A DNA stretch of 64,000 nucleotides. It comes from Exophiala sp. HKRS030 (lineage: Eukaryota > Ascomycota > Eurotiomycetes > Chaetothyriales > Herpotrichiellaceae). The DNA lies in contig JAHWDD010000009.1 of assembly GCA_023897205.1 (NCBI GenBank), positions 1,674,001 to 1,738,000 of the forward strand, read 5' to 3'. A model generated the notes under the pieces. It was not told the DNA's origin, did not search any database, and worked only from the letters and a program-made list of their open reading frames with translations. This document shows, piece by piece, positions 23,662 through 35,907 of the stretch (its first letter is position 1; each line of letters opens with the position of its first letter). The translations under genes were made by a program, and so were the position numbers.

Positions 23662-24661
23662 ACACGGGTTGAGTCCTTTCGACACAGTCAGATGAAAATC
23701 GACGTTACTGGTCTCCACGGGTTTCGGTTGTATGGACTCGAATGGACTAACGCACGAGATTGCGCCGTCGATCGATCGAAGAACAAGATCTCAGTCCGTC
23801 ACCGCCACCGCTGGACCATCCAACCAAGGGACGCCAGGGATGCCCTGGTTAGGATATCTTTCCACAATCAAGGTGTCACGCAATCCCCCAGCATCAACCC
23901 AGCCCCCTTTTCCTCTCCTCATGGTTCTCCAGTCTGACAGGACCGGACTGGACTCTTTTCGACTCAAAACCCATGCGTGCTGCCAAAGTATCAAAGAGGG
24001 AAAGCGGACAAGGATGTCGTTGGGGAGGAGTCCATACGAAAGAATAGACTCTTGTCTTGCACACATGATCATGACCACCTTGAAAACCCACCACCGAGAG
24101 GACGAATGATGATGCAATCCGTTGTAACGAAAAACTTGAACCATTCGATCAATTCCCTTGCGTGGTACACCGCCACCACGATTGTGATCCTCGTTATTTC
24201 CACATCTCGTGTCCCTCGTTTGTTGTTTGGTTCTTCCAATCCTAGAGGCGTCCTCATCCTTACACGGAGGGACCCAAACTGTCGAGACCATTGAGATTCC
24301 CGTTCGCAAAGTACTTCCCCGTCTGCTGGTCGTCGAGACACACGCATGTGAGGAATGTCATGGTGTTTTTTTGGGGGGGGGATGCACCTTTCGATCCCGT
24401 GCGATCCGTCGTTGATTCAATTTGTTTGACATTTCGCGTCTTCCGTGCCTTACCTTGCAAGGAGTGGCTTGATTCACCCTTGGCCAATTTATCAGGTACC
24501 TAGTACTTCGTCTTCGAAAAAGCAACCGAGTTTTGTATTCTCGTATCCAACTGTACGAAAAGAGGAAAGAAAAGGCAAGATACATTTCCCTTTTCTGCCA
24601 GACTGTCCAAGTTGCCGGATCGGGACATTGACGGCAAACACATACTTTTGCACAAGTCCAC

Positions 24662-24725
<64 letters not shown>

Positions 24726-25729
24726 CATCAGCGCGAGGCAAAAAAAAAGTCTATACTTTCAAAAAGCTAGAAAAGGCGAAAAAGGCTGTCATTATCCACG
24801 TCGGCCTGCACATGTCTTGCGAAAAATTGTATCCGTAGAGGAACGGAAAACACATTTTCGTATCTCCCGAGGTTTCAGAACATGCTGACATTGACCAAAT
24901 GTTTCAAGGTCAGCAGCTACTTCCGTACGTGACGGAGAATCCAGAGTACCACCGTGTGCTGCCTGCGAAGAAGCCATACACAGGGTCGGCAAAATACTTT
25001 CCAATACACAAACAACAAGGTCCTGAACATAAAGTAGAACAGATAGGAAAATAGGACTGTCATTGCTCAGAAAACACTGCTCAGCTATTTGACTCGACCC
25101 GATCTTTGTTCCGCTTCGCTAAAAGGCAATCACAATAGATATCCATAGATGAAACCCCCTCAAAAGATCCCCTAAGCCCGAGTCAGTCCGTGGTTCCCAT
25201 ATTCAAAGCGGCCGTAACATTCTGATATCACATCTCCCTCTTTCCAAAACTCGGTCACGATAGCTGCCAATACATGCCAGATATGACACGGGGCTCAAGA
25301 CAAAAACCCTCTCCATAGTTGATCTGCGCTGCCGCTATGCTTCCTAGTGGCCACAATAAACCTCCCATGCTCTCAAGATCACATCGTTGAACCTGTAATC
25401 TTTCTCAGAAAATCGAGATGGCTGCCTCTGGCAAGAGTTAGGATCTGGCAGTCGTAGCACCACTCGTTTCCTGCGTGCTGTTCCACCACGAGTATCCCTC
25501 CACATTCCCATCTTCATCGTCCATAGACGGTCAAACAATGTTGCTGTCTCTTCTCTTGCTTCTGAAAAGACCGAAAACAAAAAGGAAATCAAATCAAATT
25601 CCGCTCAATGATGCATATATGCTCCGGGTACCAGACAAGACGCTGAAATGCAACGACAAAAAAAGCCAACGACAGTTTATACAAGGAGATTGAAACAAAT
25701 GAGAGTAGGTCGAGATGATTTCGGTCCAC
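23662..25729. other. Intergenic region, 2 kb, with a long CT microsatellite
   Basis: Both flanking genes end here, so it is a convergent interval. No supported gene; the open frames near 24445-24888 and 24358-24741 only translate the dinucleotide tract as SLSLSL or ERERER. A poly-G run lies at about 24373-24380. Confidence 0.55.
24664..24722. repeat. (CT)n microsatellite, 59 nt
   Basis: An uninterrupted CT dinucleotide run, about 29 units, in a convergent intergenic region. Confidence 0.95.
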
Positions 25730-26818
25730 TTAGATCCGGGTACGTCTTGCTCTCCCCAAACCAAATTGGGTGAGGTCCAGCTTGACGGAGTCTTGATCGC
25801 TGGCATCATCAACCTCGATACTGTCGGCCATAAGGCCAACATTCGAGTCTGCCGCAATCGCAGGTGTGCCCAAGAAAGCTCCACGACTTCTCATATCGCA
25901 GAGAGTGGTGTTAAACCCCCTAGGGCCTTGATCCATATTTAAACTCTTGTGACGATGACCGTACATAGGTGAGATGGGGGTTACAGGAGTAGACTCGGCA
26001 TCTGATGAGCCCAGGTCAGAAGAAAACTCTTGCTGCTCCTGCTTCAGCATCTTTAATGAAGCGGCCGTATCGGCTGCTTGCTGCCACACGGCTTCTATCT
26101 TGGATAAGATCTTGTCCAATTCGATGGTACAATCTCCATCACGGAGGATTTGGTGCGCAGCAGTTTCGCATAGAGTTTGGATGGACTCAAGCTCTTTGTC
26201 CACTTGAAGGAAGCCGGCTTCGTTGGGGTCAGTGACCTTGAGGACCAGCGGCTCGACGGCTTTTTTCCCGGACATGATGGTTGTCGTACTTCTTAAATTG
26301 TCCACGGAAGGTGTTTCTTGGGCTGCTCTAAGGGGCGGAAGTCGAAACCCCCGCTCCACAGTGAGCGAGTTTCTGCCTTTACGCAGGTTGTTTCGCCCAA
26401 TACCAATGTCCTTGACCAAGGATGTGAGTTGTGATTGTATATCGCCATCATAATAGATCACCACTCGGTTCTTGTTTCGGAATTGTTGAGAACCCGACGC
26501 ATTAGAGCGGACAGAAGTTCCCGCCTTTCGTTTCTTATTTGCTTGGGCGTAAAGATATCTATTGCCGGCTTCAAGAGGATTGATATTTATCTGTGGAGGC
26601 AACGAAAGCTCTTCGTTGGTGTCTTCCTCCTCATCGGTTCGAATCGAGGCAACTGAGGCCGTCTTCTTTCGCTGTGGCTTCGTCTGGTGCACTAGTCGAG
26701 CAAATTCGGCAGCGAACTCGGCGTGCTTTCTGGAGGCACGCGTTGCGATCGACTCAGCGCTCGTCTTCCAGACTGGTATGTTCTCAACCAGGTAGACGAA
26801 GCTTCCGTGGGCATCCAT
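25730..26818 (-). CDS. Conserved fungal protein of unknown function
   Basis: Intronless, 362 residues, starting MDAHGSFVYLVENIPVWK. The N-terminal half has a helical segment with many Lys and Glu, then the phrase INPLEAGNRYLYAQANKKRK, a basic region, and NKNRVVIYYDGDIQSQL followed by a Lys/Arg/Asn-rich segment with GRNNLRKGR. The C-terminal third is acidic and Ser-rich with several SP/TP sites (TPVTPISP). I recall similar unnamed proteins throughout Eurotiomycetes, so it looks like a real conserved gene. No catalytic motif, signal peptide or membrane segment is visible. The basic patches would suit a nuclear protein, but no function is claimed. Confidence 0.8.
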   Translation of the reverse strand: MDAHGSFVYLVENIPVWKTSAESIATRASRKHAEFAAEFARLVHQTKPQRKKTASVASIRTDEEEDTNEELSLPPQININPLEAGNRYLYAQANKKRKAGTSVRSNASGSQQFRNKNRVVIYYDGDIQSQLTSLVKDIGIGRNNLRKGRNSLTVERGFRLPPLRAAQETPSVDNLRSTTTIMSGKKAVEPLVLKVTDPNEAGFLQVDKELESIQTLCETAAHQILRDGDCTIELDKILSKIEAVWQQAADTAASLKMLKQEQQEFSSDLGSSDAESTPVTPISPMYGHRHKSLNMDQGPRGFNTTLCDMRSRGAFLGTPAIAADSNVGLMADSIEVDDASDQDSVKLDLTQFGLGRARRTRI

Positions 26819-28349
26819 GGTATAGAAATGGCCACTTCGAACACCAAGGAGAGTCGGATATAATCAAGTACAGTAGCAGTTGAACAGCTTCTAGTACATA
26901 GTTTCTCCGAGACACAAAGTCGTGCGAGGCGGGTCAATATGTGGTGTGCAGGTAGGAACACGGCGGGTTGTCCAAGCGCAGTGCGACGATTCCACGGTGT
27001 TGGAAGGGTGAAAGGTATGGAAAGCAAATCAAAGCTGCTCAAAGCCGGGTTTTATGCAAGGCCGATCAAAGTGTCGTGAGTCAAGAACGCAAAGATAGTT
27101 TCAGGTGGGTTTGATGAAAACTGTATTGTACCCGGTGGTACCGTCGAGGAAGTGAGGTCAAGGAAGGTGAATGCTGTTTGATGGCGGGAAGTAACAAAGA
27201 ATATGTAGAGACGAGCAGAAACAGAGACAACAGTCGTGATGTATGGTGGGAAGTCTCGGGTGGTAGTAATGTATGAGGAGGAGGAGTAGGAAGAAGAGGA
27301 AGACGCAGGCCAGGTATTGGCGATTTTTGCCAACAGCTAGATCCTGCTCTGCCGATGAACCCCAGACGTGCCGGCACTATGCTGGAAATAGTAGCGGCCT
27401 CTGTGCGACGGATTCAATTAGAGAAGAGGAAGAGGAAGAGTCAGGGCGAGAATATTGGAAGAGTGAGGAAGAACGGGTAATACGAGGATATTGTACGGAG
27501 TATGGAGGAGGTGGAATGGTCAAGTGTAAGAAATTGTGATTAACGAGAGAGCGAGCGAGAGTGGAGTGGAAGGAGAAGAGGGAGGAGGATATTGTGCAGT
27601 GCTGGAGTAGCAGCCACTACGGCGACTACAACTCTGCCCACTACCCTACAGGGTTCCGGGTCTCTAAGAGATGTGCAGGGGTGGTCGGGTACAATACCAC
27701 ACGCCCAGAAGCCCACCTACTGTAGGTTTGTGTGGGAACTCCGCCTATGGTACAATACAGTACTCCGTTAGAGCATTATTGACTAGAATCATAGCCTAAG
27801 CCACACTCTCAGCACGGCACCTACGAGGACGGTACGGAGTACCTAGGTGACTTGTGCTCCCCCAGGGACGAGGGATGCCTGTGCTCTTCCTGTAATCCTA
27901 CCTTAAAGGTAGTTTTCAGCTACCTGTCTGACGTATGTAGTACTGCACAGTACAGAACAAATACTCGTAGTCAGAGAATGATCTACACCTTCTCTGCCCT
28001 AAAACAGAGTCAATTAATTGAATTTTTCCTCCCTCGGCCCTCATCTCCCTCATCTCCCTCATCTTCTCCCTCTACCTCGGAACCCCCGTCCTTCCGTCAC
28101 TTTTTCCCTTGCCCGGTTTTGTCTCGTCCTCTGTCCATCATTGCTTCATCTTGCTAGGCTCGGGGCGTTGAACGAGTATCCGCTTCAAACCCTTTGTCAA
28201 TGTCCTATCTCAGTCAAGTCTCATTCTGCTAGCTGTCATCTCCACTCCTCCTTCTTCCAGTGCGAGGAGAAATCCTCCACCGTTGCTTTCAGACTTGACT
28301 GGCCTTTTCCTCGCTACCTCCAACTATTGGTCTTCGATTTCATCCTAGC
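26819..28349. other. Upstream region of the conserved gene and start of a gene-poor tract
   Basis: No supported gene. TACGGAGTA motifs occur at 27494-27502 and 27833-27841, with a near match at 27761. A CT-rich plus-strand stretch with TCATCTCCC repeats at about 28040-28075 resembles a fungal leader, yet no convincing coding region follows it. Confidence 0.5.
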
Positions 28350-31300
28350 ATGACTTGTCAGACTAGACACTATCGTTTAGTATGTCATCCGCGCGGTCCG
28401 GCACGCGTGTTTGCCCAGAAACAGTCTGCACACAGCCAGATCGTGAGGGAGACACCGTCCGGATTCTATTCGGTTAATACCCTGCTGCGTACAGAACAAG
28501 ACAACATTATCGAGCCATTCTCCGTCTGGCAACCGAATGCTGGAGCAGTTCGTTACACCCAGTACTTCGCCCACAGTATTCGGCTACAGCCGTAGGTATG
28601 TATCTTCTTAGGACCACGAAAAAGAGAATTTTGGTAGGCCTCTGGTCCCTCGAGAGCATCGAATATGCATCCGTCCTTCCTCGTACCTGTTGTCCGACGT
28701 TTCCTGTGCATCACATTCAGCATCTCCCGGTGCCCCATTACCAAAGCCAGGTCCACTCAAGATCGATGGATTCGGCAACCAAGCGTTGACAGCCCCTGTC
28801 ACCAACACTGGTCTAAATCCTTTGTACGGAGTACTAGTAACAAGTGTTGCGGCCGAAAGACTCCAGCTTCGACCCACCTTGTCACATCATCTGAACAATA
28901 GTGGAACTCCATGGGGGGGAAGTGCACAACACAGAGAGCGTACTCGTAGCAGCTCGATGGCCAACGCAGCAGCCAGGAAATGTCAAGTTTCATATGCAGA
29001 TGAGAATGCACGCAGCAAACCACATGCCTGCGCCCGACGAGCTTCGTGTATGGCCGATCTCTACGTGAACCAATGGTGAAAGATACAAGCCATGCGGCAT
29101 GCAACGATTCGTCCACCAGCAGCAGTCGAACACGTTGGAGGCCCTGCCACTTCTGCGTGCACGAGACTGGCCTCATGTCCAGCGAAATCGCCCTCGGACC
29201 GAAGCGCTCTCCTACGTGTCTCAATGTTGTGCTGGAGGCTTTGCCTCGCGGAGTCTTCCCTGCCACCAGTACGGAGAGTGCCTGCAGTCTCTATCTCGGC
29301 CAGGCCTACCTCATGAATCATTGTAAGGTTTGTCTCACCGACATTTTGGCACTATTAGGAGTGAACCACAATGATCGACAGCTTTCCAACGCCCCCGATC
29401 CCAATGCAGCCAATGATAGCAAGCTAGCAAGTTGGCAACAGGGAAGTTTTGGAAATTCAGCTAGATTGAATTTCAAAACCGAAGGGATAATGCCTTCAAC
29501 GTTTGGCCCTAACCAATTCACCCAGTTGCTGGGGCATCTTTCGTGAGATGGAATCCCCTCCAGCCAAAAGATATCTGTGGGTGCCCCTTTGGCGATGGGC
29601 GGTAGTCGAGGTCGCATCTTTGCATCGGCTATTATTGACCACTCCCAAGAGCCCTCGTCTGTGACTGCGAGAGCCAACAAGAAATATTCCGATGATATTT
29701 GTAGCACACCCATCACACCCCCATAGGGCAACCAGAATTAGCCCGTTTCAATGGCTTCTAGATGATCGTCAAACACGGGCCGTACAAGCCTTCCTGAGCA
29801 ATCTCAAGCCACAGGACACTACTGACGCTTCCTCAAGGCCGCTTGACTGGGGACTGTCCCACACTCGGGTCCTACAATACCAGCTCCCATCTGGCTCTTT
29901 TTTGGCGGCTGTCTTTTCTCAAGGTGCTGCTAGCACATGAACCTGCTCATCTCATGTGAGTATCCGAATTGGGCTTTTGATCATCAGTGCACTTTCAATG
30001 GAGCGCTCGTTTGCCATGCCCAAACGTGGGCGACGAGCGCTGCACATCGATTTCCACGCAGACTACGCCCTCGCGCGAAGCGAAGTCAAGTGATTACTTC
30101 AACTTGCATTGTACATTGTCGACTGTCCAAGGACATTTGGTCCTCAACGATGACTTGCATGAAAGCCGGTTACCTTCTTTGGAAGTTCAGGGATGTTTGC
30201 TGGTCAAGCCCACATGACGACCGGGGGCTTGTCTCTCGCCTGCAACCGCCATTTGCCAATCCCAAGCACGCAACCCCCTGGACTCTAGGGCAGAATTACA
30301 ATTTCGTTATTATTATCACTTAGTGCTGCAATAAGGAATTCACACATCACTCCAGGTGCGGTTCCGGTTTAATCAGCCCCCAAAACACGTACTTTGATGT
30401 TTAGGCCTCCCACAACGGCCCGGGCCACGATTGAAGTCTGTACACCTTGTAAGCAGTACCCTGCTCTCATGCTTGAACAGACAGCATGCGTGGGTACAGT
30501 ACTCCATATTCTCGACGATTAATTGTCCCTGCTCAAATCTTAACGCGACGTGATGAAAATTCAACTGTTGTTCTGGTCGAAAGTCAGGCACGGAAGTACT
30601 TCGCAAGAGCTTCGGATGGTGTTTGATGCTCCCGCGTCTCCTCGGTCCGAAGACACACACCCAACACGTCAACCAATCCCGAGCCGAGGGCAACCCCGGT
30701 TCTCGTAAGGGACATACGGAATACACTTTTTTTTTACATCACTCAGCATATCCGGAGTATGTCCTTGCAAAATGTGACAGATTCGAGACCGCAGATGTCA
30801 AACGTCACGGATTCCAACGTGCAGTCGGACTGTCTTTGAAGCATCTTGACTCGAATGAGCCAGCTGATTGTCAAACCGTCGGTGTCGGAGTATCCAAGCG
30901 AGCCACACTAGCCAAACGAATCACGCACTGTCTCATTCAGAGGACCAGTACTGGTGATGATGATGAACGACCCAAACTCTATCTCGCCATGATGTGGCGG
31001 GTGGATGGAAAAATGAAGTGTTCGGCGATGCCGGCACTGGCGGTCTCGAAAAAGTTTCCTTCCTGCATCGTCATATCATCGACTTTGGGCCCAGACTGCG
31101 TACTCACGAAGTACCCGAACTGTCTCTGAGCGATTCAGCCATGACTACATGCCATGTCAAGACCGGACTCTGCTGCAGGTAGGTGAACCAGCGGGAACGT
31201 CCCAGCTGGGAAATGCCCCTGGTACATCTTTGGGATTGTGTGTCGTTTCTTCTTCCCCCCCAACTTCATCACGTCACGGTCGGCTCTCTGGATCAGAGTG

Positions 31301-31423
31301 CTTTCTATTGCTTCCGAAGTAGATATCTGGGCGACTAATGGGCCCAAGTCATTCCAATCACCACAATGGCATGCCACACAACGTTACTACTCCCCTATCG
31401 TGAAAGCTGAAGCTCGTCGTTGA
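28350..31423. other. Fragmented, possibly decayed coding region
   Basis: No intact gene could be built over 3 kb. Short open frames of 60-170 codons on the plus strand change frame every few hundred bases: 28350-28595, 28690-29079, 29046-29546, then 29692-29940, 29987-30217 and 30994-31182. Some have protein-like composition, for example the 29046-29546 frame and a stretch reading GHLVLNDDLHESRLPSLEVQ near 30130-30190. Plausible splice signals did not link them into one frame. A TACGGAGTA motif lies at 28825-28833. Relics of one or more dead genes, or a multi-intron species-specific gene, are both possible. Confidence 0.3.
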
Positions 31424-32401
31424 ATAGTCATAGACATGGCATTCTCGACGATGTCAAGGTATTGCGGCGAACTCTGATGGTCCACCAACATTCAGCTCGT
31501 CTTCTCTCAGCTGGTTCCGATCCATGGAAACGATGGCGGTCCGATTCGGTCTTTTCGACTGACTTTTCCGCGGCCTTGGCCCTGACGGTTGAAAGCCTTT
31601 GTTGGTTTCGAAACAAAGTCCGGTACCGAGAAGTGCTGTCAGGTAGGGGAGGTCCGCGTGGCATTGACTTTTTCTTTTACATTCTCGAGGGACAAATGAG
31701 TTCCCTTGACCACAAGTGGTCAACCACGTTTTTTCTCGGGTGTCAAACGGGAACGGCATCGATGGAGACGACGAACCAAAGTTTTATGTGGTCCGGACTG
31801 GGTTCCCACGGTGTGTGTGTCTCTCTCTCCTCGTATCGTATTCCACTACTCGAGTTACCCTTTTTGGCAAGAATGACAGTTTGTCGTCGTCGTGAGTTTG
31901 TGACATGACATTTTCGATCCTTGACTTTACGATCCGGATCTCTCGAGGGTGGATATTCTCTTTCTCACTGCCATTTTGGGAAAACCCATGGAGACTTTTG
32001 AGCTGGCGTCCTAAAACATCTGGTATTATTTTTTGATTTGCTCGTGGCACATGCTGCGTGTTGTGTGATGTTTGTTTCCCTGTCGTCGCTGTTGTCGTCG
32101 CCGTCAGCGTCATGAACTCTTTCGGAACTACTCGACTTGCTCTTTTCAGGACTTCTGGCAAGAAAAAGTCAAACCGTCAGCCACGGCCAGGAGAGGGGGA
32201 ATGGACTTCGCCTCGCGTCCCCCTCCCCTTTCTTTTTTCACTTTGCCTTTGCTCAGGCACATCACGAGCTCACCATGGTGGACGAGAAAGACGAGGAGGC
32301 ATGTTACGGTACGGGGCATCTACAGGAGACCGGCGTCCATGGTAAACTGCCGGCAACTGTCGCGAACCGGACACCACCACCTGCCTTCGGTTTTTCTCCC
32401 C

Positions 32402-32450
<49 letters not shown>

Positions 32451-33083
32451 CCCCGATGAATGAATGTCTTTGAGGATCCAAAGTTCGGACCCAAATACGA
32501 ACAATCTCACATGCAAGATTTTCAAAAGGACGAGTGGTCTTGAGGGTGTGTGTGTGTGCGCGCGCCTGATAGCCTAGTATAGAAGAAACAGAGTCAGAAA
32601 TGGTTCTCTTCGACACCCAAAGCAAGTGTCCCTATCAGGTACATATTGATGGGGGGGGGGATTCAACAGTACGTGATGGAGAAAACTCCTGCGTGAGTTA
32701 CCCTTGTTCGGGTCCAAGAGCTCAATCCCAAAAAAAGTATTTCAAACAAAAAGAGACGATAGACATGTTGCACCAGTTAGTATCAAACACCAAGTGATTA
32801 TATATACTGTACATACATACACATTCAAAAGATGAACAATATGATTGTTAGCTAATGGCTAACTTGAGGGTATCCTTTTTTCTCTCAAACAAAGTCTATT
32901 GACAGCGACACGACCAGAGACGCTCCCAGTGTACCCCCTACTGTCAACGTCTTGATCGTGCTCGAGCTCATCTTCTCGAGGGGCTACTGTTGACGCCCAG
33001 GTAACAAGGAGTCACACATGCTTTGCAGCAAACTCATACTTCCCATGAGGCTCTTTCAAATCCACCACTCTTGAATCCTCTCA
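31424..33083. other. Gene-poor region with simple repeats
   Basis: No supported gene. The open frame at 31420-31908 has no recognisable features. Contents are a CT tract (32409-32446), a GT/GC alternating run at about 32547-32565 and a ten-base G run near 32650. The right end is the 3' flank of the minus-strand channel gene. Confidence 0.5.
32409..32446. repeat. (CT)n microsatellite, 38 nt
   Basis: About 19 CT units, uninterrupted, in non-coding DNA. It produces artefactual SLSLSL open frames. Confidence 0.95.
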
Positions 33084-35907
33084 TCAGTAATAAATCTTTT
33101 CTTCGAAAATCGGTGGCCTTCCACCCGTCTCCTCCTCGCTCCATACTATCTTGCCCTTTTCGTTGAAATACGCCCCTTCGTCGGTCATAGGGACGACCTT
33201 GTTCGTGTGGAAACACTCCTGCCTCGACACACCCATATCATCATGTGGAACCCACAGCAATGGTGCAATCGCATTGACTGCCGGGTCTTGATACGCGTCT
33301 CGTTCGACTTCGGGTGAATACCTGATCTCGGCAAAATCTTGCGGCACCAATTTCCTCAGCACGGCATAACTAGCATAAATGTCGGGCCTCCAAAAACGTT
33401 TCCACATCGGGACCGTCTCTTGGTCGCCAGTTGTACGCATGCTTTCTTTTGTTTGTCGCAACTCGTCGATGGGGTTCTTCTCGGATACACTATTCTTTCC
33501 TCGGGCATCCGATGACAGTCCACTTGTATCGTTTTCCTCGAGGAGTGCAGCTTCTTCGTCTTCGAGAGAGCGTGGCAGGTAGTGTAGTAGAGGCTTGACG
33601 GCGGATGCCAGCGAAATGTGGTAGAGAACCATGACAACCAGAAGAATGATCATCAGCACCAACGGAGCGGGAGCGGCTCGTATACCGAGTAAACCAATCA
33701 TACAGATTACTGCCAAATAACAGCCAACCAGAGTATGCTGTAGAGCCTTTGGATAGACGAGACCTTTGGTATCGATGACTGAGCTGTCAACAAACAGTAG
33801 ACTATATCGGTATGCAAAGTAGAACAGTCCCAGTCCGATTGTCGCAAAGCCCATCATCAATGGTGCTATGGGAGAATATGTGATAGAGATCACGGTCATC
33901 ATTTCGAGCACAGGGAAAATATCTCCCCAGCTGACTGATGACAAGCTGGACCATCTGTCGTACATTTTCCGTGGTGTTTTATCGAGTACTTTGGACACGG
34001 CGTTGTAGAGGATCAGACCTACGATCTGCAAAAGTTGGCCAGACGAGAAGACCAATCCCTGGAGGATGAAGTAGGAGATATAGAAGTTGGCAGCTAGGGG
34101 GAGATTTTTTGCAAGAATTGTGGTTATGGTCCCAGGTTCGTGGATAACCTGTGGTACTGCAGCGCTGGCAGCAGAAGTCATGGTGGTCACCAGGAAAACT
34201 TGAATAACTTCGAACCAAAAGAATGATTCGTGGCATCGTAGTTCGATCAGTGAGAGGGTAGGCTAGATTTCAAGTCAGAAGAAAGGAGCGAAGTGCTGTT
34301 GGAATTAGTGACATACCTTTCCTGCTATCTTCCCCATGAATCTCATTATGACAGGCACAAGAGACATGAGCAGCGAAAGCATGATAGTAGGGAGGAGATT
34401 TGTGATCACACCAAGAATGACCTTTGGACAGTTGTTGATAAACTTCAGAAACGGGGCGACTTCTGTGAGATAAGATATCTGGGAGATGGAACCGACAAAA
34501 GCAACGGGGATAGACCTGACCAGAAGATAAGTATGTCACTCGAAGCCGTTGTCCCATTATTTGAACTTACCAGAAGATGATCAGTGCAACAACGACAGCC
34601 AGGGATACGATATTCCGGATAGTGCGCGTCTTCCAGGTAATACCTAAGTTTGACCAAACAATTTCTTCAGGACTGAGGCCCACGACACGAGGCGACATAT
34701 GCAAGGGCTGGTGGTGAGTGACCATCTGGAAGGCCTTCTGTGCTTGAGTCTGGTTCCAGAATTCGACAAAGACTGCATTTCTAGCCTTGGATTCGCCTGA
34801 CCGGTACTTGTCCTGTTCGGCTTCGATCAATGGATTCAGTCTACCAATCTCCTCGCGGCAATAATTGATGGTATCAACCTTTTTGCCGATCAATGGTTTG
34901 AGACGGTGGGTGGGACGATCCTTGGGTCTAACCCAACGAGCCGCCGCTGAGCCTGACTCTTCGCCATACTCCTCCTCGTCGTAAGTCGGCCTTTCAGGCG
35001 CTGGATCTTTTCCCTTGAGTGATTTTAGACGGGCATCGTTTGCGAGCTTTATCAGCTTGGTCACGGCTGTCTCGAGTTTGATGCAGAGCTTGTAACGGTC
35101 CGAGACCATCTCGTCCAGTTCTTTGGCGTTGGAGGCAATCCATACATTTTTGAGCTCATCGCCGAACATTCTACGGATTCGGGCTTCGTCCGCAAACTTG
35201 GGCGGAACTGACTGAAATAGGACGGTGCGGGAAGAGATCCGGGAAGCGTACAAGGGCGACAGGAGGTAGGCCTGTCTCAAGTTGATATAGTAGATGAGCT
35301 CCCGAGTGACCAGGAAGAAGATGAATCCGATGAAGATCCAAGCCACAAAAACGTGGGCAAAGTAACGATTCTTATCCTGGACATTGCTGAAGCTCAGCAC
35401 ATTGAGCTGCTTTTGACCACCACCGCCGGTTGCATTGACCGGGAACAAAACCGGCCATGTGATACAGCATCCCACGAAGCAGATTATAATGGACATCTTG
35501 AGGTATCGCAGGAGGAAATAGCCATCGAGGGAGTTGTGTTGAAGAACGTATTCGTCGGGGAGCTATGCCACGGTCAGAGAGGTTTCTCATCCAGGTATTT
35601 GGTATCCGTCAACACAACCCACCTTTCTCATAAACGGAATCCATCCAAAGAGTGTATTCGGCGGCACCGGCGTTCGTTCTTGAGGGCGCAAGGCACCCAG
35701 ATACGTTCGAGGCGCATATTGTCTAGGAAATCGGGATCGCAAGACGACGAAGAGCGCAAAGTACACCACGGCGATGATGAGCGTGGGGACCAGTGTCGAG
35801 ATCAGGCCTGATAGAGAGGGTGAGCTGTTGAGCGCAGAACCAATGTTTTGGTCGTTGTTTTGATTAACACTTTGACGTGTCTGGAGGAGGGCGTGGTTGG
35901 CGTCCAT
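33084..35907 (-). CDS. CSC1/OSCA/TMEM63-family cation channel (DUF221)
   Basis: Multi-pass membrane protein of the osmosensitive calcium-permeable channel family. Minus-strand exons 35907-35623, 35562-34571, 34515-34317 and 34262-33084 join to 884 residues; introns have GTGGGT, GTAAGT and GTATGT donors. Domain order fits the family: an N-terminal membrane segment near residues 35-58 (LISTLVPTLIIAVVYF) and two more before residue 200; a long cytosolic insertion (from about residue 215) rich in charged residues, with NAVFVEFWNQTQAQ; then the channel core of about seven segments, beginning near SIPVAFVGSISQISYL and including NFYISYFILQGL. The hydrophilic C-terminus (about residues 715-884) contains PMWKRFWRPDIYASY and probably faces the cytosol. 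Phosphate-transporter-like Phm7 and sporulation Rsn1 proteins are relatives, so the exact paralogue is open. Confidence 0.93.

Noticed and set aside
24358..24888. Open frames over the CT microsatellite on both strands
   Set aside because: They encode only SLSLSL or ERERER from the dinucleotide run.
29318..29731. 137-codon minus-strand frame in the gene-poor region
   Set aside because: It reads smoothly but matches nothing I know, and plus-strand frames overlap it. It may be a chance frame, so I kept it out of the gene list.
26819..33083. Transposon or retroelement in the gene-poor tract
   Set aside because: I found no terminal repeats, target duplications, or transposase or reverse transcriptase motifs.
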